Part shown: piece by piece, positions 17,177 through 25,662 of the stretch
Layout: each line of letters begins with the position of its first letter
Numbering within the stretch: the stretch's first letter is position 1
Assembly (NCBI GenBank): GCA_947502305.1
Contig: CANMZA010000002.1
Coordinates: 959,041 to 1,023,040 of the forward strand
Direction: 5' to 3'
Length of the DNA: 64,000 nt
Origin: an uncultured Erythrobacter sp.
GTDB lineage: Bacteria; Pseudomonadota; Alphaproteobacteria; Sphingomonadales; Sphingomonadaceae
Notes under the pieces: model-generated
What the model was told of the DNA's origin: nothing
Database searches by the model: none
The model's input: the letters and a program-made list of their open reading frames with translations, nothing else
Position numbers and translations under genes: made by a program

Positions 17177-19117
17177 CTATTCTGCGGGCATGTCCCCCAA
17201 AACATGCCGCGCACCGGCCAAACTCAGATGATTGTCGTCGTAATAGAGCGGGCTATCCCCTGCAACAATCATGGTTCGATCACCGCGTGTCATGCGATCA
17301 ATGGGTTCTATGATTGTCACACCGCGCGCGCGCCATTTGGGAAAATGGCTGGTGAACCATGCGGTGTTTTCTTCAAATTCGGAAATCGGCAGGGTGGGGG
17401 CATCCAATCCCTGCTGCGCGAGCAGGCGCGGGACGGCCACCGGCTGGGTCGGGATCGGGCCGATAATGACGACGCGTTTGCCCATTTGCTGCAGCTGAGA
17501 GATCGTAGCGTCCATCAACTGATCCAGCCGCGCTTCGCGGTAGGGTGCTTGTTTCCAATATCCTGCGAGATAGACGGTGCTGAGCCGATCCGCCGCCGCA
17601 ATTTCCGCCAAAACACCGCGATTGAACGCGGCGCATCGCGGATCCGTCGCCGGGTCATAGCCAATGGCGGGTGGACAGCTGCCGCGTGTGCGTTGCAAAA
17701 TCACTTGACCGCGCGCGGCGTATCGTTCGCCCAGCACCCATGCGATCTCAACCCCGTGGCTGTCGCCCCAAATGATCGCAGCTGGTTCAACGCTTGGATC
17801 GGCTCCTGCCTCTGCGTCCCCTCTGGAGCCTTGAGCCGCCCCCAATGTGCAATCGGGCGAATGGTCCGCGATCCGGTCGGCAACGCAGGCGGCGCGCACC
17901 GGGCTGTGGTCATACACCGCATTGGCATAGCGCAGCGCGTTTTCGTCGAACCGCGCAGGCCATCCACTGCCGCCTAAAATACCTGGTGCAAGCATCAATG
18001 TGGCTGATCCGGCGACCACGCCGATGCCGCCCGCGCTCCATTGCCAGATGCGCTTTGCGGGAAAACGCGCCTTGCTGCGAAACGGCCTCTCAATGAACCG
18101 CCAGCTGAGCCATGCAACCGCGATAGAAACCGCGATCAGCGCCGCCGAATGCAGGCCAGTCAATTTCTCATCCAGCGTGTAGCGCCAGAATACAATGAGC
18201 GGCCAATGCCACAGATACAGCGAGTAGCTGATCAGCCCGATCCAAACCGGCCCCTTCATCGACAATATCTGGCCAGTCCGCGTCCCCGGGGCCGCATGGA
18301 TCAGCGCCGCCGCCGCCAAAACAGGGACCAGCGCCGCAACGCCGGGGAAAACCGTGTGCCGATCATAAAGCACCGTCGCCGCGACGATGGCAGCGACAGC
18401 GGCCGCGCATATGACCTCAGCGATCCAGCGCCGGCGAATGGCGGGCACCATACCCATCGCCAAAAGCGACCCGGCGAACATTTCCCATGCCCGCGTTGGC
18501 AGCATGTAGAACGCAAATCCGTCGCTATCGGCTTGTTTGAAAACCGCCCAGACAAAACTGATCAGGGCCAAAACGATCACAGCTTTAAGCCGCCAAGCCG
18601 GCATGGTTCGCACGATCAGAATGAACAGGATCGGCAGGCCGATATAAAACTGCTCCTCCACTCCCAATGACCAAGTGTGCAGCAAAGGCGTGACCTGAGA
18701 CGACGCCTGAAAATAGCCCGTCTGTGTGAACAGATAGACATTCGCCATAAACCCGATCGCTGCCAAAGCAGACGGCGCAACCCCGGCAAAATCATGCGGC
18801 AGGAACAGCCAGCTTGCCGCGATCAGGACAAATGCGATCATCGCCAATAATGCTGGCAAAATCCGCCGGGCGCGGCGCTCGTAAAAAGTCAGGATGGAAA
18901 ACTCGCCCGCATCCACTTCGCGGGCGATGATCCCGGTTATCAAGAAACCGGATATGACGAAGAATATATCCACGCCGATAAACCCGCCCGAAAAGCCGGG
19001 AACCTTCGCATGGTAAAGCACCACCGGCAGCACTGCGAGCGCCCGCAACCCGTCAATGTCGGGGCGATAGGATTGGCCAGAGGGCGTGCCATTAGAAAGG
19101 GGCGCAGGGCTGCTCAT
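17177..19117 (-). CDS. Membrane O-acyltransferase with C-terminal SGNH domain (OafA-like)
   Basis: About 646 residues. The N-terminal acyltransferase-3 domain begins YRPDIDGLRALAVLPVVLYH (catalytic-region His) and continues with FIGVDIFFVISGFLITGII and about ten helices to residue 380. The C-terminal region (about 420-640) is an SGNH-hydrolase-like domain with IIWGDSHGVEIAW as block I and DDNHLSLAGARHV as the Asp-x-x-His block V. Such fusions O-acetylate lipopolysaccharide O-antigen or exopolysaccharide. The ATG at 19117 was chosen because the 56 upstream residues are not hydrophobic or conserved. Divergent from the sirtuin gene with 43 bp between starts. Confidence 0.9.
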   Translation of the reverse strand: MSSPAPLSNGTPSGQSYRPDIDGLRALAVLPVVLYHAKVPGFSGGFIGVDIFFVISGFLITGIIAREVDAGEFSILTFYERRARRILPALLAMIAFVLIAASWLFLPHDFAGVAPSALAAIGFMANVYLFTQTGYFQASSQVTPLLHTWSLGVEEQFYIGLPILFILIVRTMPAWRLKAVIVLALISFVWAVFKQADSDGFAFYMLPTRAWEMFAGSLLAMGMVPAIRRRWIAEVICAAAVAAIVAATVLYDRHTVFPGVAALVPVLAAAALIHAAPGTRTGQILSMKGPVWIGLISYSLYLWHWPLIVFWRYTLDEKLTGLHSAALIAVSIAVAWLSWRFIERPFRSKARFPAKRIWQWSAGGIGVVAGSATLMLAPGILGGSGWPARFDENALRYANAVYDHSPVRAACVADRIADHSPDCTLGAAQGSRGDAEAGADPSVEPAAIIWGDSHGVEIAWVLGERYAARGQVILQRTRGSCPPAIGYDPATDPRCAAFNRGVLAEIAAADRLSTVYLAGYWKQAPYREARLDQLMDATISQLQQMGKRVVIIGPIPTQPVAVPRLLAQQGLDAPTLPISEFEENTAWFTSHFPKWRARGVTIIEPIDRMTRGDRTMIVAGDSPLYYDDNHLSLAGARHVLGDMPAE

Positions 19118-19160
19118 CGTGGCTTGCCAGTTAGAGCAATATGGTAAACATTCCGGCCAC

Positions 19161-19877
19161 ATGACTAACCATTCCCCCAGCATCGTGATCCTGACAGGCG
19201 CCGGCATTTCGGCAGAGAGCGGAATTGACACTTTTCGTTCCGCTGGCGGGCTGTGGGAGCAGCACAAGGTCGAAGATGTCGCCAAGCCAGAAGGGTTCGC
19301 CCGCGATCCGGAATTGGTGCTGGGATTTTACGATGCGCGGCGGGCGGCCTTAGCTGGGGTGGAGCCGAATGCGGCACATCATGCTTTGGCGCGATTGGCG
19401 GCGGAATATTCGGGCGAATTGCTGCTCGTCACACAAAATGTCGATGATCTGCATGAACGCGGCGGATCGCCCCAAGTTCTGCATATGCATGGCGAGTTGA
19501 AAAGCGCCCTGTGCCAATCCTGCGAAATGCGCAGCGCGTGGGATGCGCCAATGTTGGAAGCGGGTGGGCGGCGGCCCAAATGCCCGATTTGCGCAGCCCC
19601 CAGCCTGCGTCCCGATGTCGTGTGGTTTGGCGAAATGCCCTATCAGATGGAGCGGATTTACGCCGCTCTGTCTGCGTGCGACTTGTTCGTTAGCATCGGC
19701 ACATCCGGGGCGGTCTATCCGGCGGCTGGGTTTGTGCAGGAGGCGAGAGGTGCGGGCGCGGCAACGTTGGAATTGAACTTGGAACCGAGCGAGGGCAGCC
19801 ATCATTTCGCAGAAGCGCGCCACGGGCCAGCCAGCCAATTGGTGCCGCAATGGGTCGGAGAAATGCTTGGCGCTTAA
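19161..19877 (+). CDS. cobB: Class III sirtuin, NAD-dependent protein deacylase
   Basis: A 238-residue sirtuin. NAD site GAGISAESGIDTFRSAGGLWE, TQNVDDLHERGG, catalytic His in HMHGEL, and two CxxC pairs (CQSC, CPIC) for the structural zinc. FYDARR carries the Tyr-x-x-Arg pair that in SIRT5 and CobB selects succinyl- or malonyl-lysine, so desuccinylase activity is expected besides deacetylation. The start at 19161 aligns with the first strand. It ends 6 bp before the convergent nadR-like gene of an NAD-salvage operon. Confidence 0.93.
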   Translation: MTNHSPSIVILTGAGISAESGIDTFRSAGGLWEQHKVEDVAKPEGFARDPELVLGFYDARRAALAGVEPNAAHHALARLAAEYSGELLLVTQNVDDLHERGGSPQVLHMHGELKSALCQSCEMRSAWDAPMLEAGGRRPKCPICAAPSLRPDVVWFGEMPYQMERIYAALSACDLFVSIGTSGAVYPAAGFVQEARGAGAATLELNLEPSEGSHHFAEARHGPASQLVPQWVGEMLGA

Positions 19878-19883
19878 CTGTCC

Positions 19884-20858
19884 TTAGAGCGCGGCAATCG
19901 CGGCGAGCGCTTGTTCCAAACGATCACCGGGCGGCGCGTCGATCACCGCAACCTTCGCGTGATGCGCCGCCAATTCATCCCGGCACAGCGCATCGAACCG
20001 CACTCTTTGCGTTTCCTGCGCAAACATCCGCGTGCCGTCATCAACCCACGGCAAATTCGGCGGTAAATAGAGATACAAATCGGCAAGTTCATAGGCCGGC
20101 CCAGACAATTCGCGGCCCAGCAGCATCATGCTCCACGCGCGCGTCATCAGCCAATCGGTATCGGAGATAAGCACCGGCCCGGACCATTCACGCGCCGCCT
20201 CGATCATCGCCTGATGCGCAGCGGCGATTGTCTCCAGATCAGCTGGGGTCAGGTCATTGCCATGCATTTCGCAGTGGGAACGGCCATATTCTGGCACCCA
20301 AGGCGTGTCCCAATGCTCTGCCAATTGCTTGGCCAATGTCGATTTGCCGACGCTCTCGCTTCCGTGCAGAACGATTGTCTTTACCTGATCGCGGCGGACG
20401 GGTGCGGGCAGATATTTCCAATATTTCGCCGGATTATCCCGAATGATCGTGCCCGACAGGCCGCCAAGACCGCGCCCATCTGCGCCCAAAATCCGCGCAC
20501 CGAGCGGAATGAATGTGCCGCCAACACGCCGCGCCAGTTCCATGCCATAATCCTCGCCAGCGAAAACAAAGTTGATCGGTTCCGGGTGGGCATCGTGTGT
20601 AATGCCCGTCCAGATCGGCCAGAATTCATCGCTTTCACTGGGATGCTGGGGCACGTCGCCGCAAAAGGAGACGATCCGGCAATCAGGGAAAATTTCACGC
20701 ATCCACTGCGTGCGCTGTTCACCCGGCATATCATCATGGGGCATCGAACAGACCAAAATCGTCAATTCCTCCACCATAGCAGCAGCCGCGCGGCACAGCG
20801 CCACGTGCCCGGCATGCGGCGGCATAAATTTGCCAAGGATAAAGCCGCGTCTTTTCAT
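19884..20858 (-). CDS. nadR: NadR-like bifunctional NMN adenylyltransferase / ribosylnicotinamide kinase
   Basis: A 324-residue fusion. The N-terminal nucleotidyltransferase has GKFMPPHAGH (HxGH) and the late motif GLSGTIIRDNP (ISGTxxR-type) at about 135-145. The C-terminal kinase has P-loop HGSESVGKSTLAKQ at about 165 and ISDTDWLMT. This combination makes NAD+ from nicotinamide riboside via NMN. The N-terminal DNA-binding HTH of enterobacterial NadR is absent, so it should be an enzyme only. It follows pnuC with a 4-bp gap, which fits uptake plus phosphorylation-trapping of nicotinamide riboside. Confidence 0.92.
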   Translation of the reverse strand: MKRRGFILGKFMPPHAGHVALCRAAAAMVEELTILVCSMPHDDMPGEQRTQWMREIFPDCRIVSFCGDVPQHPSESDEFWPIWTGITHDAHPEPINFVFAGEDYGMELARRVGGTFIPLGARILGADGRGLGGLSGTIIRDNPAKYWKYLPAPVRRDQVKTIVLHGSESVGKSTLAKQLAEHWDTPWVPEYGRSHCEMHGNDLTPADLETIAAAHQAMIEAAREWSGPVLISDTDWLMTRAWSMMLLGRELSGPAYELADLYLYLPPNLPWVDDGTRMFAQETQRVRFDALCRDELAAHHAKVAVIDAPPGDRLEQALAAIAAL

Positions 20859-20862
20859 CTCG

Positions 20863-21462
20863 CTAAGCGCAATGTCCGTCAGCTGCTCGCGTGTTCGCGT
20901 TTGGGCCCGCCCTTTCGGCTTTGATCCATTGCCACAGGCCGACGCTCGCCATCACAAAGAACACCGCATAAAGGCCGCTCGTGGCCGTCAATTCGCGCGT
21001 GTAAAACAGCCAGATCGCCAAAATGTCGATCACAATCCAATAGATCCAATTTTCCACCCGCCTTTGCACCAACAAACATTGCGCGGCGATACTCGCGGCG
21101 GCGATAAAGGCGTCGGGATAGGGCGCGGCGGCATCGGTGTAGCGGTCCATCGCGCTGCCGATGGCAAAAGCCAGAGCGGCCGTGCCCAGCGCCCAGATGG
21201 CCGCGACCCCGGGCGTTGACCAGCGCACCTCAATCGAGCCCGCCTCGGCTTGCGCGGCGCGCCAGCGGGTCCAACCGTAAATCTGAATGCCCAGAAAAAA
21301 GACCTGAAGCGCAGCCTCGCTGTACAATTTCGCATCATAGAAAACGACGCCGTAAATCGAGACCATCACGATCCCGAACGGATAATTCCAGATGCTGCGC
21401 CCGATTAACAATCCGACATTGGCAATACCCAGCGCCACCGCGATGAGCTCTAGATAGGCCAT
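20863..21462 (-). CDS. pnuC: Nicotinamide riboside transporter PnuC
   Basis: A 199-residue membrane protein with about seven helices. Family landmarks are SIWNYPFGIVMVSIYGVVFYDAKLY and LYSEAALQVFFLGIQIYGWTRW near the N-terminus and VENWIYWIVIDILAIWLF in the fifth to sixth helices, including the conserved Trp-Trp/Asn binding residues. Its ATG overlaps the preceding stop (TGATG), placing it directly downstream of a MoeB/ThiF-like gene and upstream of nadR. Confidence 0.93.
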   Translation of the reverse strand: MAYLELIAVALGIANVGLLIGRSIWNYPFGIVMVSIYGVVFYDAKLYSEAALQVFFLGIQIYGWTRWRAAQAEAGSIEVRWSTPGVAAIWALGTAALAFAIGSAMDRYTDAAAPYPDAFIAAASIAAQCLLVQRRVENWIYWIVIDILAIWLFYTRELTATSGLYAVFFVMASVGLWQWIKAERAGPNANTRAADGHCA

Positions 21463-22286
21463 CACGCCGGATCTTGCGCGTCGAGGCTGCCCGCCCCGCA
21501 CGTCCCGCATGCCCTGCAAGCGGCGTCTTTGCCGATCGTCAATGTTCGCATGCCCGGCTGCATCCCGTCGAGAATGTGCAATTTGCCCCACATTGGCTGG
21601 CCAAAGCGGCTGATGCCGGTGAGCAATATGCGCACCGCCTGCATCGCCGCAAAACTGCCGGTCCATCCGGCCATTGCGCCCAACATGCCGTCTTCGGCGC
21701 AGGTGTCGCAATCCTCGGCATCAAACGCGTCACCGACGAAGCAGCGATAGCAGGCCTGTCCCGGCAAATGCCCGGCAAAGGCGCCGACTTGCCCTTGAAA
21801 GCGCCCAACTGCTGCCGAAAGCAGCGGCACGCCTGCACGGACGCAGGCATCGGACACCGCCAGCCTTGTGGCGAAATTGTCCGTTCCATCAATCACCAGA
21901 TCAACCCCGCTCAGCAAATCTGCGGCGTTGACCGCCGTGATACGCGTGTCGCTGAGCGTGACGTCCAATGTGTCATCAAAATTCGCCAGCCAGCGGCGCG
22001 CGCTGGTCGCCTTGCCATGCCCGACATCGCGCGTGGTAAAGATCGTTTGCCGCTGAAGATTGGAGGCGTCGACGCTGTCATCATCCACCAAAGTGAAGCG
22101 CCCGATCCCTGCACCCGCAAGATATTGCAAAGCCGGCGATCCGATCCCGCCAAGGCCGATTAACGCGATATGCTTGCCCGCCAAGGCAACCTGACCGGCC
22201 CCGCCAATTTCAGGCAGAACGATATGGCGCGCGAAGCGGTCTAAACGAGCCGGAGAGAGGCCGGATGAGGCTGTGGATGAACTCAT
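21462..22286 (-). CDS. HesA/MoeB/ThiF-family adenylyltransferase (MoeB-like)
   Basis: A 274-residue E1-like enzyme. ATP-binding GLGGIGSPALQYLAGAGIG, DDDSVDASNLQRQ, and DGTDNFATR are intact; the zinc cysteines are CYRCF and CRACG. The usual rhodanese domain is absent. It activates the C-terminal glycine of a small sulfur carrier (MoaD or ThiS); which one is not decidable here. It is first in the moeB-like/pnuC/nadR run, 143 bp after dnaA on the same strand, so dnaA readthrough is possible. Confidence 0.88.
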   Translation of the reverse strand: MSSSTASSGLSPARLDRFARHIVLPEIGGAGQVALAGKHIALIGLGGIGSPALQYLAGAGIGRFTLVDDDSVDASNLQRQTIFTTRDVGHGKATSARRWLANFDDTLDVTLSDTRITAVNAADLLSGVDLVIDGTDNFATRLAVSDACVRAGVPLLSAAVGRFQGQVGAFAGHLPGQACYRCFVGDAFDAEDCDTCAEDGMLGAMAGWTGSFAAMQAVRILLTGISRFGQPMWGKLHILDGMQPGMRTLTIGKDAACRACGTCGAGSLDAQDPA

Positions 22287-22429
22287 GGAAAGACTGTTGG
22301 CAGGCTGTTCGTGGCCTGTCGACAGGCTGTTTACGCCATGCTGTTTAAGAACGGCGCGTCAAACCCTGTCCTGCCCCAAATGAGCAGGGGAAGATACGCA
22401 GCTTTTACGCAGTTATGCGCCAACCTGCC

Positions 22430-23890
22430 TCAGCTTTCCAACTGCCTCAACAGACTGCGCACATCGCCGTCCATATCCGCATCACGGGTGCGCAGATCTT
22501 CGATCAGACGCACCGCATGGATCACGGTTGAGTGATCGCGCCCGCCAAATTTGCGTCCAATCTCTGGATAGCTGCGCGGGGTGAGCACTTTGGACAGATA
22601 CATCGCCACCTGACGCGGGCGCACCACGGCGCGCGCGCGACGCTTTGATGACATTTCGCTGCGGTCGATCCGGTAAAATTGGCAGACCGTGCGCTGAATC
22701 TCATCAATCGTAATCCGGCGGCGATTGGCCGATAGAATATCGGTCAATTGTTCCTCAGCCAGATTGAGCGAAACTTCTTGGCCGGTTAGCTGCGCGTAAG
22801 CGATCAGTTTGTTAAGACCGCCAACCAATTCGCGAACATTGCGCGTTATGGTGCGGGCGAGAAAATCAATCACATCCTCTGGCACGGAAAGCGGCGCGAA
22901 GCGCTGAAGTTTCGATTCCAAGATCTTCTTGCGCAATTCAATATCCGCCGCCTGAATATCGGCGACCAGACCCATGGAAAGGCGGCTGAGCAAACGCGGC
23001 TCTACCCCGTCCAATGCTTGCGGTGCACGGTCAGCGGCAAACACCAACCGTTTGCCTTCCGCCAGCAGCGCATCAATCGTGTAAAGCAGCTCTTCTTGCG
23101 CCGACGCTTTGCCGATGATGAATTGGATATCATCCACCAACAGCAGGTCGAAACTGCGCAGGCGCGCTTTAAATTCGATCATCTGATTGGCTTTGAGCGC
23201 TTGGACGAATTCAACCATGAAGCGTTCTGCGCTGCAGTAGAAAATCCGGGCGCGCGGGTGCGATTGCAAGAAGGCATGACCAATTGCGTGGAGCAAATGG
23301 GTTTTGCCCTGACCGGTCGCGCCCTTGAGATAGAGCGGCGAGAATTGTGGTTGCTGCGTTGCGGCCATCCGCTCTGCGGCGTTGCAGGCGAGGACATTGG
23401 CCTCACCCGTGATGAAGGCGGCAAAGGTCAGCGAAGGATCAAGCCCGACCGAGCTGGTAAAGCCCGCATCGCCAATTGTGCCTGCTGCGACCGCAATCGC
23501 GCTGGCCCCGTCATTAGCCGGGCGGCGGCCATCATCCAGACGCAATTCGGGCAGCTGACGCCGGCCAGGATGCACCTGAATGTTCACATTGCGGACATCG
23601 CCGCGCACGATTTTCCAAGCGAGCTGCAGCCGCTCATGAAAGCGGTCTTTCACCCAATTGGCGGAAAATTCGGTCGGCAGGAACAGGTCCAGCACACCGT
23701 TTTCTTTGTTGATCCCGCCAACCTGAATCGGCTTGATCCATTGGCTGTGCAGCTGATGACCAAGATCCTTGCGAAGACCCTGGCTGATATCAGCCCAATC
23801 CGCGGCAAGGTTAACGGCTTCTGCGTCTTCCATCAGATCGTCGTCTGAATGGCCGCGCGCGCCCCGCGTTTTGTTGATCTTGTGCACCAT
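22430..23890 (-). CDS. dnaA: Chromosomal replication initiator protein DnaA
   Basis: A 486-residue AAA+ initiator. The N-terminal domain I (WADISQGLRKDLGHQLHSQWI) is followed by a short linker, then the ATPase with Walker A GATGQGKTHLLHAIG, Walker B LLLVDDIQF and the arginine-finger region VEPRLLSRLS. Domain IV is the DNA-binding HTH with the signature PRQVAMYLSKVLTPRSYPEIGRKFGGRDHSTVIHAV. The loop GATGQGKT differs from the common GGVGLGKT. The start codon is ATG at 23890 with weak GGGA upstream; an internal ATG (MEDAEAV, codon 20) is possible. The upstream 470-bp gap carries several candidate control sites. Confidence 0.97.
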   Translation of the reverse strand: MVHKINKTRGARGHSDDDLMEDAEAVNLAADWADISQGLRKDLGHQLHSQWIKPIQVGGINKENGVLDLFLPTEFSANWVKDRFHERLQLAWKIVRGDVRNVNIQVHPGRRQLPELRLDDGRRPANDGASAIAVAAGTIGDAGFTSSVGLDPSLTFAAFITGEANVLACNAAERMAATQQPQFSPLYLKGATGQGKTHLLHAIGHAFLQSHPRARIFYCSAERFMVEFVQALKANQMIEFKARLRSFDLLLVDDIQFIIGKASAQEELLYTIDALLAEGKRLVFAADRAPQALDGVEPRLLSRLSMGLVADIQAADIELRKKILESKLQRFAPLSVPEDVIDFLARTITRNVRELVGGLNKLIAYAQLTGQEVSLNLAEEQLTDILSANRRRITIDEIQRTVCQFYRIDRSEMSSKRRARAVVRPRQVAMYLSKVLTPRSYPEIGRKFGGRDHSTVIHAVRLIEDLRTRDADMDGDVRSLLRQLES

Positions 23891-23971
23891 GGTTTCCCGC
23901 TACTCTCATTACCCCGGAACGAAAGTGTTCCTGAGGCGCCCTCCATTTTGCCGCAGACAAAATCCCCCCAT

Positions 23972-23994
23972 CCTGCAAAATCGAATTTTGCAGG
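23972..23994. promoter_or_regulatory. Perfect inverted repeat upstream of dnaA
   Basis: CCTGCAAAAT (23972-23981) and its exact complement ATTTTGCAGG (23985-23994) are separated by three bases, 82-104 bp upstream of the dnaA start. Candidate operator or hairpin; no T run follows, so a terminator is unlikely. Confidence 0.55.
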
Positions 23995-24251
23995 GGATCT
24001 TTCGTGCCCAGACTGTGTGACCCCCGAGCTGTCCCGCTCCGAGTGAGTGATGAATTAAGAGCCGGAAGGCCTTCAGCGCAAGCGCTCAATTGCAATAAAT
24101 CTTAAATATTGTTGTTGACTCGTCGCAACCCCGCAGGCTTGCGTTCAAGTCTATGATTTTGCTGGATAAGTGCCTTTTGAGACATGCGAATCGTTGAGAT
24201 TCCTAATGTTTCCAATGCACAGTGGCCCATCATGCCCCATCACATCTGTCG

Positions 24252-24286
24252 CAAAAGAAAAGGGCCATGCCAATCGGCATAGCCCT
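24252..24286 (-). terminator. Rho-independent terminator of rpsT
   Basis: On the minus strand AGGGCTATGCC pairs with GGCATGGCCCT (one mismatch, four-base loop) and is followed by TTTCTTTTG. It lies 75-110 bp after the rpsT stop. Confidence 0.8.
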
Positions 24287-24294
24287 TATCCACT
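24286..24294 (+). promoter_or_regulatory. Near-consensus DnaA box
   Basis: TTATCCACT matches the DnaA box TTATCCACA at 8 of 9 positions. A poorer match (TTATCCAGC, minus strand) lies at about 24161-24169. Possible autoregulation; a single good box does not make an origin. Confidence 0.35.
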
Positions 24295-24306
24295 TTACCT
24301 AGTCGT

Positions 24307-24348
24307 CAGATACGTAAACTAACGTATCTGCGCGGCGATTGCTCGCCG
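24307..24348. repeat. Two further hairpins directly after rpsT
   Basis: CAGATACGT (24307-24315) pairs exactly with ACGTATCTG (24322-24330). CGGCGA (24333-24338) pairs with TCGCCG (24343-24348). With the terminator they form three consecutive stem-loops at the rpsT 3' end, which may stabilise the mRNA. Confidence 0.6.
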
Positions 24349-24360
24349 AATCGCTGCGAA

Positions 24361-24621
24361 TCAGAGAGCAGCGACGCGCTTTGACAGACGCGACATTTTG
24401 CGTGCGACAGTGTTCTTGTGCATCACACCGCGTGCGACACCGCGCGCCATTTCAGGCTGGGCGTCTTTAAGAGCAGCAGCAGCGGCAGTTTTATCGCCAG
24501 CTTCGCAGGCCGCTTCGACCTTTTTAACAAAACCGCGGATGCGGCTGACGCGCGCGCCATTGATTTCAGCGCGGGCATTGTTGCGACGGATGCGTTTGCG
24601 GGCTTGCGGCGAATTGGCCAT
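24361..24621 (-). CDS. rpsT: 30S ribosomal protein bS20
   Basis: An 86-residue basic, all-helical protein starting [19 protein letters not shown], the bS20 signature, with Lys/Arg-rich helices and a [15 protein letters not shown] tail. It binds 16S rRNA early in 30S assembly. It has its own promoter and terminator; dnaA lies downstream on the same strand. Confidence 0.97.
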   Translation of the reverse strand: MANSPQARKRIRRNNARAEINGARVSRIRGFVKKVEAACEAGDKTAAAAALKDAQPEMARGVARGVMHKNTVARKMSRLSKRVAAL

Positions 24622-24734
24622 ATCTGTGTCTGTCTCGCGTTTTGTTCAGGCCGCAAAAGCGCGGCGTCAAAATGAATCTGGTTTGTCTTCGAAAAAGGCG
24701 CGTAGAATCATATCCCGCACCCCGGAAAGAGCGC

Positions 24735-24763
24735 CGCATAAGCCGGACTGGGCGAATCGTCAA
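24735..24763 (-). promoter_or_regulatory. Candidate sigma-70-type promoter of rpsT
   Basis: On the minus strand TTGACG (24763-24758) and TATGCG (24740-24735) are exactly 17 bases apart, about 115 bp upstream of rpsT. The -35 is flanked by a GANTC site. Confidence 0.55.
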
Positions 24764-24794
24764 GAAACTTGGGTGTTCGCGCTTCAGCTTTGGG

Positions 24795-25610
24795 TTACTT
24801 CTGACACTTGGCGCAGTACCACGTGCTGCGCCCGCCTTGCGCGATCCGGCGGACGGTGCCGCCATCTTCGCGGCGGCATGGTTCCCCTTCGCGGCCATAG
24901 ACATCAAAGCGGGTGGCAAAATATCCCAGCTCTCCGTCAGGCGCGGCGTAATCGCGCAAAGTCGACCCGCCATCTTTGATAGAGGCCTCCAGCACTTCGC
25001 GGATCACCGGCACGAGCCGTTCCAATTGCGGTTTCGTCACCTTGCCGCCCGCCTTTAACGGATGGATGCCCGCCCGCCACAGCGCCTCGCACACATAGAT
25101 ATTGCCCAGCCCGGCGACGATCCGCTGATCCAGCAGGCATAATTTGATCGGCTGGCTCTTGCCCTTCATCGCGGTTTTGAGATGCAGCGGCGTCAGTCCC
25201 GGCCCCAAAGGTTCCGGCCCCAGCTGGGCAAATTGCGGCCATTTATACAGCGCATCGCTGCTGATCAGATCCACCGATCCGAACCGGCGCGGATCGCACA
25301 GAGTGAATTGATCGCGCGCCGTTTCTAAAATCATATGATCATGTTTGTCCGGGCTTTCCGGATTGATGCGCCATCGCCCGCTCATGCCCAGATGAAAGAT
25401 CAAGGTGGAGCCGCGGTCCAAATGGATCAGGCCGTATTTCGCCCGCCGCGATAGGCCGGTGACCTGCGCGCCGGTCATGACTTGCACCAATTCTGGCGGG
25501 AAGGGGCGGCGCAAATTGGGGCGGTTCAGCACCACCCGTTCAATCCGCTCCCCATCAAGGAAGCGGGCAAGGCCGCGCACGGTTGTTTCGACTTCTGGTA
25601 ATTCTGGCAT
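24795..25610 (-). CDS. mutM: Formamidopyrimidine-DNA glycosylase (Fpg/MutM)
   Basis: A 271-residue bifunctional glycosylase/AP lyase that removes 8-oxoguanine. N-terminal PELPEVETTVRGL supplies the catalytic Pro and Glu; a conserved Lys lies in SRRAKYG; H2TH motif GLGNIYVCEALWRAGIHP is intact. The C-terminal zinc finger ends in GGRSTWYCAKCQ, but the first half reads GEPCRREDGGT, with only one Cys instead of the usual Cys pair. Zinc binding is therefore uncertain or uses another ligand; DNA contacts by the Arg in GGRSTWY are kept. A 10-bp tandem repeat lies just upstream. Confidence 0.95.
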   Translation of the reverse strand: MPELPEVETTVRGLARFLDGERIERVVLNRPNLRRPFPPELVQVMTGAQVTGLSRRAKYGLIHLDRGSTLIFHLGMSGRWRINPESPDKHDHMILETARDQFTLCDPRRFGSVDLISSDALYKWPQFAQLGPEPLGPGLTPLHLKTAMKGKSQPIKLCLLDQRIVAGLGNIYVCEALWRAGIHPLKAGGKVTKPQLERLVPVIREVLEASIKDGGSTLRDYAAPDGELGYFATRFDVYGREGEPCRREDGGTVRRIAQGGRSTWYCAKCQK

Positions 25611-25622
25611 TTGCTGTCTGAC

Positions 25623-25662
25623 GATTCTCAGTGTGTCTTGTTGTGTCTTAGTGTGTCTCAGT
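25623..25662. repeat. Four 10-bp tandem repeats upstream of mutM
   Basis: On the plus strand: GATTCTCAGT, GTGTCTTGTT, GTGTCTTAGT, GTGTCTCAGT in direct succession, ending 13 bp from the mutM start. The unit equals one helical turn, as would suit stacked protein binding, or reflects slippage. Confidence 0.7.

Larger units (their letters stand above)
23891..24360. other. dnaA-rpsT intergenic region, candidate dnaA control region
   Basis: No gene seen in these 470 bp. It contains a 5'-UTR hairpin (GGAAC 23916-23920 with GTTCC 23927-23931), a 10-bp-arm inverted repeat at 23972, an A/T-rich stretch at about 24090-24117, and GANTC sites at 24117, 24188, 24198, 24348 and 24358. The pair at 24188/24198 forms GAATC-N5-GATTC. 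There is one near-consensus DnaA box and the rpsT terminator hairpins. In Caulobacter, GANTC is the CcrM methylation target and methylation controls dnaA; transfer of that to this organism is inference. Confidence 0.6.

Noticed and set aside
23891..24360. Replication origin next to dnaA
   Set aside because: Only one near-consensus DnaA box and one modest A/T-rich stretch; alphaproteobacterial origins are often not at dnaA. Treated as a dnaA control region.
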